Below are positions 16,484 to 24,519 of a DNA stretch of 35,170 bases, one piece after another. Origin of the DNA: DATFKA01 sp042095835 (GTDB lineage: Bacteria; Bacteroidota; Bacteroidia; Chitinophagales; Saprospiraceae); contig JBELML010000061.1 in the NCBI GenBank assembly GCA_042095835.1, forward strand, positions 1 to 35,170, read 5' to 3'. The notes under the pieces were generated by a model that was not told where the DNA came from, ran no database searches, and saw only the letters and a program-made list of their open reading frames with translations. A program made the position numbers and the translations under genes. Every line of letters begins with the position of its first letter. The first letter of the stretch is position 1.

Positions 16484-17152
16484 TCATACTATTTTACCAT
16501 CAGCTAGTTCTATTATTCTATCACAATTAGAAGCAAAATCATCATCATGGGTAACAGCTATAATAGTTTGCCCTCGCTCTTTTGAGAATTTTCTAAAAAG
16601 TTGAAAAATATTTTGGGCATTTTTACTATCCAAATTCCCCGTAGGTTCATCTCCCATTACTATAGCTGGGGAATTTATTAATGCTCTTGCAATCGCCACA
16701 CGTTGTTGCTGACCACCAGATATTTTTGAAGCTTTTTTATGTTCTTGTCCTTTTATGTCAAGCAACTCAATTAGCTCCATAGCCTCATTTTCGATTTCTT
16801 TTTTATTTTTCTTATTTAATTTAAGTGCGGGTAGCATAATGTTATCCAATACCGTAAAATCTGTCAAAAGATAATGAAACTGAAAAACAAAGCCTATATG
16901 CTCATTTCGAAAACGGGCTAAATTCTTTTTGCTTTGACCCGTAATTTGTGTTCCGTCTATAACTATATTACCATTGTAATTGGTGTCCATCGTTGAAAGT
17001 ACATATAATAAAGTAGATTTACCCGAACCTGATTTGCCCATAATAGCAACAAACTCACCCTTATTGACTTCAAAAGAAATGTCCTTTAAAACGTGAAATT
17101 CTGTTGGGGTATAAAAATATTTATTTGTGTTGTGAACTTGTAATGCTTTCAT
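16484..17152 (-). CDS. ABC transporter ATP-binding protein (MacB/LolD type)
   Basis: 222 residues, a single nucleotide-binding domain. Walker A GKSGSGKST at 39-47, Q-loop FQFHYLL near 90, signature SGGQQQRVAIARAL at 145-158, Walker B IVMGDEP with D168 and E169, D-loop GNLDS, and the H-loop AVTHDDD. The sequence is of the MacB/LolD/FtsE class, which works with FtsX-fold permeases by mechanotransmission rather than classical transport. It is the last gene of a five-gene minus-strand operon, 10 bases after the permease. Together with the permease, adaptor and TolC-like channel it forms a MacAB-TolC-like exporter with ATPase and permease on separate chains. Confidence 0.92.
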   Translation of the reverse strand: MKALQVHNTNKYFYTPTEFHVLKDISFEVNKGEFVAIMGKSGSGKSTLLYVLSTMDTNYNGNIVIDGTQITGQSKKNLARFRNEHIGFVFQFHYLLTDFTVLDNIMLPALKLNKKNKKEIENEAMELIELLDIKGQEHKKASKISGGQQQRVAIARALINSPAIVMGDEPTGNLDSKNAQNIFQLFRKFSKERGQTIIAVTHDDDFASNCDRIIELADGKIV

Positions 17153-17162
17153 AATTTTGTGT

Positions 17163-18398
17163 TTAACCTCTTAAAGTATCTACTGGGTCTAATTTTGAGG
17201 CTCTTAAAGCAGGTAAGTAGCCTGCAATAAAAGTTATGATAAGTCCAAATAAAAATGCCAAAGCATAATCTTTAGGATTATAATTCATTGGTAGTGAGTC
17301 TAAAAGCCCTAGTTGGAAGGGCGTATTATCAATAATTCTTGAAATAATATTTCCAAAAATCAAACCGGCTACACCTCCCAAGAAGCCAATGAAAATCGAC
17401 TGTAAAAGAAAAATTTCTATGATATCTTTGCTGTTAAAACCCATTGCATTTAGGATGGCAATTTCCTTGATTTTCTCGTTTACGGTCATCGTCATAATAT
17501 TATAAATACCAAACCCTGCAACAATAAGAATAGTCAGGGAAGTGGCTAATGCAATAATATTGCGAAGCAGTTCTCCCGAGTCCATTTGGGCATTGCCCTC
17601 CTGCCAGGGCTCTACTTTGTATGGAGTAAGAGGCTGAATATTTTGGGCGATGTCAGTTGCATTTTTATATTCATCTACATCAATCATCAGTTCGGTTGCA
17701 TAACTTTTGTTTTTGTTTAAAAGCTGACGAGCAACATCTATATTAACCAAAGCACGTGACCTGTCTAAACTAGCGGCTCCTGTTTCTATTGTTCCTACGA
17801 CTTTAAAAACTTTTGAAACGCCATCCGAAGTTTGTATCGTTATATTATCATTCAGATTTACCCCAATTATTTCCGCTAATCCAGTACCAAGAATAACACC
17901 ATCATTGCGTTTATCTAACTCATACAAGTTGCCTTGAACTATATTTTCTGTAGTTCCAAAAATTTTATTTTCTTCTTGAGTCTCTATACCAGATAGATTA
18001 GCACTTACCTTTGAAACACCATTCCTAATGAATACATTTTGATTGAGTTGAGCCGCAATGCCAGTAAGCTGACTTATATCTTTTAACCTTTCTTTAATTT
18101 CGTCAATGTTTTTAATTCCTTCTGTGTATCTTATATTTTTTGCATTGCTTACTAAGACTAATTCATCCGCTTTATTGCTCGTAACAATTTGTCTTGGATC
18201 ACCTTTGAGTTCATTGTAAATTTTAATATGTGACATAGCAGAAAATGTAATGTCAGTTTGAAAGGTGTTGACACCGTCCATAAAACTGTTCATAAACACA
18301 TACATAGAGATGCCAAACATTACACTAAGTACTGCTGCTACCAGTTGTTTAACCCGAGCAGTTAGAAAAACTTTGACTATTTTTTGATTTGTGGTCAT
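17163..18398 (-). CDS. ABC transporter permease, FtsX/MacB-LolC fold
   Basis: 411 residues: one N-terminal membrane helix (about 17-37), a large periplasmic domain (about 40-280), then three C-terminal helices (about 280-305, 325-350, 375-400). The conserved coupling-helix region EKIKEIAILNAMGF contacts the ATPase, and the ending LPALRASKLDPVDTLRG is the classical FtsX-family C-terminus. This is the layout of a mechanotransmission permease that pushes substrate out of the periplasm into the TolC channel. Its ATG overlaps the adaptor stop codon (TAATG), showing translational coupling. Substrate unknown; peptides, lipopeptides or toxins are typical for the class. Confidence 0.9.
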   Translation of the reverse strand: MTTNQKIVKVFLTARVKQLVAAVLSVMFGISMYVFMNSFMDGVNTFQTDITFSAMSHIKIYNELKGDPRQIVTSNKADELVLVSNAKNIRYTEGIKNIDEIKERLKDISQLTGIAAQLNQNVFIRNGVSKVSANLSGIETQEENKIFGTTENIVQGNLYELDKRNDGVILGTGLAEIIGVNLNDNITIQTSDGVSKVFKVVGTIETGAASLDRSRALVNIDVARQLLNKNKSYATELMIDVDEYKNATDIAQNIQPLTPYKVEPWQEGNAQMDSGELLRNIIALATSLTILIVAGFGIYNIMTMTVNEKIKEIAILNAMGFNSKDIIEIFLLQSIFIGFLGGVAGLIFGNIISRIIDNTPFQLGLLDSLPMNYNPKDYALAFLFGLIITFIAGYLPALRASKLDPVDTLRG

Positions 18399-19468
18399 TA
18401 CTTAAGAATTACATCATTTTCAGAAATGCCAGACTTTATTTCTGTCCATTTACTATCACTAAATCCAAGCTCAACATCTACCACCTCACCATTTTCAAGT
18501 TGGACTTTATTGTTTTTCAAGTAAGCGGTAGGTATCAATAAAACATCATTTTTTTTACCAGTTTGAATATTGGCTTGTAATTGGGTACCTGAAAATAATT
18601 GCTCTGGTAATTCCTCAAACTTGGCTTCGATGGTATAAGACTGTTCAGCTTCATTAAAGCTGGGGTAAATTTTTGACACTTGTGCTTTAAACGTCTTATC
18701 GAGGTAGGTATTTATACTCACCATGACGATTTGGTTTAATTGAATTTTAGTAATATCTTCTTCAGATACAAAGAGTTTTACAATAAAATCACCTTGTCCA
18801 ATTTTCGCTAGAGCTTCACCTTTTCGCACCAGTTCACCGGGTTTTTTATAAACATTCAATACCTGCCCAGAAGTGTTTGATTTCAATAGATAATCATTCA
18901 AAAGCGCTTTTTGTGTATTGAGTTGTACTTGATTTCTCTGTACCGCTAAGGTTAAAGACTTTTGTAAGTCATTATAATTTTCTTCTAGCCCCAACAAATT
19001 ATTTTGAGAAGCCTCATATTGTAATTTCATTTTTTCGAAATCCAACTTAGAAACGGATTTTTTGCCCCACAATTCTTTGTAAACGAGATAGTTGTTTTTA
19101 TCAAACGCCAATTGCTCTTTGGCTTGATTAATTTGTGATTGCAAATTTTGAAGTTGTGAGGACTGTGGCGAAGCATTTACTCGAGAATCATGGAGGAGGA
19201 TTCGTGCATCTTCAACTTGATTACTTTGAACTTCGTTATCCAAAGTAGCAATCACTTGATTTTGTTTTATCCTATCCCCTTCCTTAATTTCTAGTGATAG
19301 AATAAGGCCATCTGCAAGAGCGGAGACTATATACTCGTCTGCCATTTCCATTGTTCCGCTGGCAAAAACGACTTCTTGAACATTTTTCTTAATGGGCGCA
19401 GTCGATTCTTTTTCCTCACAACTGGTGAGTAAAAGAAAAGCTAGTAGGTAGGTATAATGTATGTTCAT
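18398..19468 (-). CDS. Periplasmic adaptor lipoprotein (MacA/HlyD family)
   Basis: 356 residues from the ATG at 19468, which gives a short lipoprotein signal ending at LLTSC (C17). A TTG 21 bases upstream would only lengthen the N-terminus inside the preceding gene. Order of domains: membrane-proximal barrel strand, lipoyl half-motif (VSALADGLILSLEIKEGDRIKQNQ), long coiled-coil hairpin (about 85-190), second lipoyl half (SNTSGQVLNVYKKPGELVRKGE), then beta-barrel (VSINTYLDKTFKAQVSKIYP). It bridges the permease and the TolC-like channel. One base separates it from the upstream TolC-like gene, and its stop overlaps the permease start. Confidence 0.9.
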   Translation of the reverse strand: MNIHYTYLLAFLLLTSCEEKESTAPIKKNVQEVVFASGTMEMADEYIVSALADGLILSLEIKEGDRIKQNQVIATLDNEVQSNQVEDARILLHDSRVNASPQSSQLQNLQSQINQAKEQLAFDKNNYLVYKELWGKKSVSKLDFEKMKLQYEASQNNLLGLEENYNDLQKSLTLAVQRNQVQLNTQKALLNDYLLKSNTSGQVLNVYKKPGELVRKGEALAKIGQGDFIVKLFVSEEDITKIQLNQIVMVSINTYLDKTFKAQVSKIYPSFNEAEQSYTIEAKFEELPEQLFSGTQLQANIQTGKKNDVLLIPTAYLKNNKVQLENGEVVDVELGFSDSKWTEIKSGISENDVILK

Positions 19469-19469
19469 T

Positions 19470-20810
19470 TTACTTTGAATTAAAATCAATCTGACGAATG
19501 TGCTTTTTATATTTTGAAAGCGTCAAAGAAGCCAGGCTACTTAAATAATTGTTTTGTGCATTGAGTAGTTCTTTGTACTTATCTAGGCGATTATCCAAAC
19601 TTATTAATCCGCTTTGATATAAATTCTCGGAATGTTGGTCATTCTTTTTCTGCAGCAATAAAATTTGCTCATTATCACTAAGCTGAGCTAGTCCTTGTGC
19701 TAATTGCAATTGTAACAACTCATCTTCTTTCTGAATTTCTAACTCGAAACTTTCTAATTCCAATTTTTGAAGCTGTATGTTGATTTTAGATTGCTGTATT
19801 TTTCTTTTATCCGAAAGGTCAAAAAGATTCATACTTAAAGTCGCACCAAAAATTTGTTGTGGTAGTTCGTTAGCATTTGAAAAGCCAAGGAAATCATCAG
19901 TAGCCCAAGTTCTGCTGTTTTGATATACTAAACTTAAGGTTGGAAGCCTAAGCGCTTTTGTTTGTTTCAATTGTGCCTCTGAACTTAATAAGTTGGCTTT
20001 TTGCAAGAGCAATTGTGGATGAGCTTTTAAATTTGTGGCACTCTGTAAACCAAATTGTTCAAAGCTGTCATCTACTTTGATAGGGTCTTGCGTATGCAAC
20101 TGGCTTTGAAGCTGGACATAATATTGCTTCAAGCTATTTTGACTCATTTTTAATTGACTTGTTGTTTGCCTACTATTAATTAGAGCCTGATTGTACGCTG
20201 GTTCGCTAATTATGCCTTTCTGGAATTGATTTAGAGCATTTATAAGAATAGTATCTGAAACGGCTACATTTTCTTCATAGACCTTTATGCTTTCTTGAGT
20301 AAGCAGTATGGAATAATAAGTAGAAGCCAGTTGATTATAAAGGTTAAAGCGATTTATCTCTGTGTTGGCCTTGGCTTTAGAAAGCTCTAATTTAGAAACT
20401 TCAACGGCAAACCTTCTCTGGAAATTTAGTACATCCCATTGGACCTGTATGCCTCCATTATATTGATATTTAGTGCCAAATACGACTTCTGAAAACTCCC
20501 CTTCCGGGGCTGTTGGGTTGAAAATTTGAGCTGGTATTAAATTAGGCTGAAGTGTAATATTATCATTGTATCCCAATGTAGCACTTATATCAGGCAATAA
20601 ATCTAATTTTTTTTCCTTCACCTTTGTCAAAGACAATTGTTCGTTTGCGGTAGCACTTTTCAAAATGATTGAATTGTCATCAGCATAAGCAAAAAGTTCG
20701 TCTATTGAATGGAATACTACTTGGGCATTAGAATGTGAAAAAATACCGAGTAGGATTACCAATACTCCTCTCGCCTTAAAATTATTGTATGTTCCAGTTC
20801 GGAAGTTCAT
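19470..20810 (-). CDS. TolC-family outer-membrane efflux channel
   Basis: About 446 residues from the ATG at 20810 (a GTG six bases upstream is possible). N-terminal signal peptide ending near SNAQ. Two repeats of long amphipathic helices with TolC-like features: ATLGYNDNITLQPN (beta-strand turn), YNQLASTYYSILLTQESIKVYEENV, an internal repeat beginning LLLQKANLLSSEAQLKQTKALRLPTLSL, and a final helix pair. As a trimer it would form the outer-membrane exit duct of the exporter. The gene lies 43 bases downstream of the small helical periplasmic protein gene and 1 base before the adaptor gene. Confidence 0.9.
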   Translation of the reverse strand: MNFRTGTYNNFKARGVLVILLGIFSHSNAQVVFHSIDELFAYADDNSIILKSATANEQLSLTKVKEKKLDLLPDISATLGYNDNITLQPNLIPAQIFNPTAPEGEFSEVVFGTKYQYNGGIQVQWDVLNFQRRFAVEVSKLELSKAKANTEINRFNLYNQLASTYYSILLTQESIKVYEENVAVSDTILINALNQFQKGIISEPAYNQALINSRQTTSQLKMSQNSLKQYYVQLQSQLHTQDPIKVDDSFEQFGLQSATNLKAHPQLLLQKANLLSSEAQLKQTKALRLPTLSLVYQNSRTWATDDFLGFSNANELPQQIFGATLSMNLFDLSDKRKIQQSKINIQLQKLELESFELEIQKEDELLQLQLAQGLAQLSDNEQILLLQKKNDQHSENLYQSGLISLDNRLDKYKELLNAQNNYLSSLASLTLSKYKKHIRQIDFNSK

Positions 20811-20853
20811 AATCACTAACTTTGGATTTCAATAGATGATGAATAATAGGCGC

Positions 20854-21333
20854 CTAAAAATTTCCATTACTTGGGTTTCTACTTTTCTGGTATCTCAGCC
20901 ACTTTTTGTTTTCCTTCTCTGTCAAGATTTGGGCAAGACTTTCATTCAAGGCTTTCTCAAATTCGTTCACTTCATATCTGACTGGTGGTATGATTTGCTT
21001 AATCTTGGCTTTTACACCGTCCATCTGGCTTCGGTCTCTATTTTGAAAAGCAATTTTTACGTTTCTATCAAACTCATTTTCCAACTCTACAAAAGTATTG
21101 CCGTGTATTAATAAGAGATTATCCATTTCCTGATTGTAGGCTTGGATGTATTCAGAAAGCTCTGTTTTAATGGAGTCTTCTTGAATTTTCAATTTTCTGA
21201 TTACTTTATCTGAATCATATTTTATCAGTCCTGCTGCTTCTACGGCATTAAAATCTGGTGATGACATTTGAGCAAACAATGGGTTTCCAAAAATGCCCAG
21301 AGTAAATAGCAGTATAAAATATTTTAGTTTCAT
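20854..21333 (-). CDS. Small secreted helical protein, first gene of the efflux operon
   Basis: 159 residues with a clear signal peptide (hydrophobic 5-20, cleavage near LFAQ). The mature part is charged and predicted entirely helical, with coiled-coil character over about 45-145, and a basic tail (KKWLRYQKSR). It has no cysteine pair, lipobox or membrane segment, so it is a soluble periplasmic protein, roughly Skp/OmpH- or Spy-like in style but without convincing similarity. Its place at the head of a MacAB-TolC-like operon suggests a periplasmic chaperone, substrate carrier or stress sensor for the exporter. Specific family not recognised. Confidence 0.75.
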   Translation of the reverse strand: MKLKYFILLFTLGIFGNPLFAQMSSPDFNAVEAAGLIKYDSDKVIRKLKIQEDSIKTELSEYIQAYNQEMDNLLLIHGNTFVELENEFDRNVKIAFQNRDRSQMDGVKAKIKQIIPPVRYEVNEFEKALNESLAQILTEKENKKWLRYQKSRNPSNGNF

Positions 21334-21406
21334 CTTGTTTGTATTTTGAAGTGTAGTATCATAACCTGTGCGATTTTTTGAAATCCGATTTCTTCATTTC
21401 TGATGC

Positions 21407-22657
21407 TCAATAGAAATGAACTTTTGCATATTCTTTTTTTTCTTTGAATCGGTAATTTAAGCCAAAGGCTATATTTAAAGCATTGTTATTAAAAAGGGCT
21501 AACGATCGAACACTTATAATACTAGTGGAGTAGTTAAGCGAAAGGTCGAACCTCCAATGTCCTCCTAACTTATATTGGAAACCAACACCGAGGCCAGAAT
21601 TAATATTTATGGCTTCTTCTAATTCAATCCCAATAGCCTCGACATCTACATCATCTGAGCTTAAATCATTAGACAATGGCCCTCCAAATGCATCTGCTAT
21701 TACTAAATTAAAAGTTGTATCTAGCTGTCCCGAAAATTTTGTTGAACTCTTGGGACTCAGTTCAGTAGATGCATATATTGTAAAATCTTTATCGGGTGTA
21801 AACAGGTATCTTATCCCAAGACTTCCTGATGCATAGAATTTACCTCTTAAAGGTATACTTAGAGTTACTTCTTGTTCTGTGACAGCTCCAAATAATATAT
21901 CTCTTATATTGATTTGACTAAATATCTGATCCTGGATTTGATCTTCTATACTTAATCGACGAACTGTGAAACTTCCTGTAGTATAGAGTTGGATATTTTT
22001 TCCTATCGAATAATCTAAACTTAGACCATTTGTAAAGTAATTACCTAAGTTGTTATTTTTTAAACCAATATTAATTACAGGTCTATATCCTAAAGTCAAC
22101 CTGCCTTCTTCGTGCTTTAGAAGGCTATCGTAAGGGGTTTTGACTCTCGCCTTATCAGTTACCCATAAGTGTTTCCCCTTAATACTTTCAAGATATACTT
22201 CACAATTCCAGGCTGACTTTTTTACTGTGATAAATGGCTTATTTGCCTTACTGTTATCCAATGAACAAAAGTAGTGCGTGTTAAAATAATTCAAGTCTAG
22301 TGATTGATACCTTTTCAACTCCTTTGATGTTCCTATGATTATTAATTGGAGTGCATCCTTATTAAAGCCAATGGCATTTGACCTAGTCAGATGGTTTAAC
22401 TCAGTGTAAAGCGTTTCCATTGATATCGTATTGATAAATAGATAAGCAGAGGTGTTGTGAGTGGTTAATTGATTTTGATTAAACACCAGTGAGGGATTAT
22501 TCAAGGTCTCTTGATCCACCAATGCTATTATAGTTGACTTTGATGCAGTACCGCCCTGTAATACCTTAAATTGATTGATGCTAAGGTTTTGAGCGAAAAC
22601 CAATTTAGATGTAAAAAGGAGTATACCAAAAACTAATTTCATTTGCTTTAAAGTCAT
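21407..22657 (-). CDS. Outer-membrane beta-barrel protein with N-terminal soluble domain
   Basis: 416 residues; signal peptide ends at VFAQ. An internal ATG at 22642 would give a more compact signal peptide and may be the true start. Residues about 25-185 form a soluble domain of unknown type (LQLIIIGTSKELKRY and similar segments). Residues about 185-416 show alternating amphipathic strands with aromatic girdles (YRPVINIGL, GLSLDYSIG, IQLYTTGSF, ASGSLGIRYLF, GLGVGFQYKLG, WRFDLSLNY, NIAFGLNYRF) and an aromatic last residue (Y416), typical of 8-10 stranded OmpA/OprF-like barrels. It lies 73 bases upstream of the efflux operon on the same strand; co-transcription is possible. Function unknown. 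Confidence 0.75.
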   Translation of the reverse strand: MTLKQMKLVFGILLFTSKLVFAQNLSINQFKVLQGGTASKSTIIALVDQETLNNPSLVFNQNQLTTHNTSAYLFINTISMETLYTELNHLTRSNAIGFNKDALQLIIIGTSKELKRYQSLDLNYFNTHYFCSLDNSKANKPFITVKKSAWNCEVYLESIKGKHLWVTDKARVKTPYDSLLKHEEGRLTLGYRPVINIGLKNNNLGNYFTNGLSLDYSIGKNIQLYTTGSFTVRRLSIEDQIQDQIFSQINIRDILFGAVTEQEVTLSIPLRGKFYASGSLGIRYLFTPDKDFTIYASTELSPKSSTKFSGQLDTTFNLVIADAFGGPLSNDLSSDDVDVEAIGIELEEAININSGLGVGFQYKLGGHWRFDLSLNYSTSIISVRSLALFNNNALNIAFGLNYRFKEKKEYAKVHFY

Positions 22658-22697
22658 AATACTTTAGAATTTATTCTGAAGTTGTTTAAGAAACTCC

Positions 22698-24434
22698 TTA
22701 GCGTGCTATTATCATTTTTTTACCTGCCTGAAAATTAGCAGCCTCAAGTTGATAATAGTAGAGTCCTCTACCAAAGCTTGACGCATCAAAATTCACTTCT
22801 TGAATGCCAGTCGGTCGATGTTCATTCATTAAAATAGCTACTTGTTCGCCCAGAGAATTATACACGGTCAGTTTCACTTTGCCTGCTCTAGGCAATTCAA
22901 AACCAATCGTGGTTTGGGAATTAAAGGGATTGGGATAGTTTTGGTAGAGCTTATATCCCTCTGAAGACATTGGAGTATTTGATGTACTTGTTATTACAGA
23001 AGTCATGGAGATCCGATGGAAAAAACCTAATGAACTACCGGCCTCACTACTACAATAATATACGTCACCATTCGCGTTAGGAACTATGGGAGCAATTGAA
23101 GGTGTCCGTCCAGGGGTTTTGATTCGCCCCAACTCATTTCCAGTTAATACATCCAGCACCACGATGTAATCAAACCCTTCTTCCTGATCGAAATGATTGA
23201 TATACATCATACCCCGGTCAGATACAATCGTAACACTAGCGCTTAATTTGTATTGTTTTTCCCATACATACTGGAGTTGGTCATTTTTATCTATCCTAAG
23301 AGCAGCAATGATGCCATTGAGCTGATCAGTCCCGATAATATAGCCCGTTCCGACATCGTCGATAGAGAGTCCATTAAAGTTCCATCCACGTGTTAGGGTA
23401 TCTGCAAACATGAAACTTCCAGGCAATGTATCATTATCCAGTTCATACCTCGAATTAAGATCTTGCCAAAAAATCTTCATGGCCCTGGAAGAAGACAAAC
23501 TGGTATTGGTCGTGTAATGCGCCACCCCATTCGAAATCACGGGAGAAGTTGGTTCTTCATTTTCCGTGCTACCGTAAGGTGCATACACTGCTAACCAGGT
23601 ACTATCCAAAAGCAAAGTATCTTCCATTATCTGCATTCGATAGGTATTATTACGGTTCAAGTGATAGAGGTATTCCTGGCCTGTGGAATCTGGGAAAATG
23701 GTTAAGCGGGCTGAGCTTGTTATGCCCGGCACTTCATTAATGATTTGCATGATCTCCGTGTCAATTATGAAGAATAAACCGGGTTGGTTGCCCTGGCCAA
23801 AAACAGTGGATTTGGCAATCAGTTTTCCGCTGGCCAAAACCGACATACCATTTACGATAGACATGTCATCTGCCGGCAGGTCCAAGCTTGCTAAAATTGT
23901 CATATCAGAAGGGTCAATTTTAAAGATCCTTCCATTAGCGATCGCATAAACTAACCCATCTTCATGAATAAGAGCGCCCCCAAGATAGGTTAACCCTGGA
24001 CCACCCGATAAGTCTATGGATAGTGTATCCATTGTGCTTGGATTTATTTTCATGAGGTATGGAGAAAATTGGCCATAATATGTAAAATCTGGAAACCCAG
24101 GATTCCCAGTAGCTATGGCATTTACATATAAATCCAGGTAATCAGGCATCCCTCCAAAAACAAAAACTTCATTGGTGTCCCGAGTAAAAATAAAGGTTGG
24201 GAAAGGCATTTCTATACTTTCCAGTTTTACCTGATCAACACTAAAATCTCGAGCTAAACCAGCATTAACTATTGATTTGGTACGGTTAGGATTGCCTTGC
24301 TCCGTAGGCCAAATGGTCGGATATAAACCAGCTCTGTAACCAGGTTGTTGAGCTGGTAAGTAAATGGATAGAGACAGAAAGAGTAAACATATTATGAAAG
24401 TGGCAACCTTTCTACTTTGTGAGTTTATTATCAT
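22698..24434 (-). CDS. Secreted beta-propeller-like protein with type A T9SS sorting domain
   Basis: 578 residues. Signal peptide ends near LPAQQ. The middle (about 60-480) is beta-rich, with short repeats that read out values (SIDDVGTGYIIG, GDVYYCSSEAGS) and looks like a degenerate seven-bladed propeller of the kind that often binds ligands rather than catalysing. Residues 496-578 are a type A C-terminal sorting domain of the type IX secretion system: YPNPFNSQTTIGFELP, then VKLTVYNSLGEQV and RGLYYYQLEA. The domain is removed at the cell surface when the protein is anchored or released. This shows that the organism has T9SS and gliding-type surface display. Sits between the barrel protein and the dehalogenase-like cluster, same strand. 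Confidence 0.88.
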   Translation of the reverse strand: MIINSQSRKVATFIICLLFLSLSIYLPAQQPGYRAGLYPTIWPTEQGNPNRTKSIVNAGLARDFSVDQVKLESIEMPFPTFIFTRDTNEVFVFGGMPDYLDLYVNAIATGNPGFPDFTYYGQFSPYLMKINPSTMDTLSIDLSGGPGLTYLGGALIHEDGLVYAIANGRIFKIDPSDMTILASLDLPADDMSIVNGMSVLASGKLIAKSTVFGQGNQPGLFFIIDTEIMQIINEVPGITSSARLTIFPDSTGQEYLYHLNRNNTYRMQIMEDTLLLDSTWLAVYAPYGSTENEEPTSPVISNGVAHYTTNTSLSSSRAMKIFWQDLNSRYELDNDTLPGSFMFADTLTRGWNFNGLSIDDVGTGYIIGTDQLNGIIAALRIDKNDQLQYVWEKQYKLSASVTIVSDRGMMYINHFDQEEGFDYIVVLDVLTGNELGRIKTPGRTPSIAPIVPNANGDVYYCSSEAGSSLGFFHRISMTSVITSTSNTPMSSEGYKLYQNYPNPFNSQTTIGFELPRAGKVKLTVYNSLGEQVAILMNEHRPTGIQEVNFDASSFGRGLYYYQLEAANFQAGKKMIIAR

Positions 24435-24519
24435 GATACTATTAAGTTTTTAAAATTCAAGTGTTAAGCAGGCCAATAGGATAGATTAGCCTCCGTACAA
24501 AGAAGATTAGTTAAGCATC

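Noticed and set aside
19469..19489. TTG start extending the adaptor protein by seven residues
   Set aside because: It would overlap the TolC-like gene, while the ATG at 19468 gives a proper short lipoprotein signal peptide.
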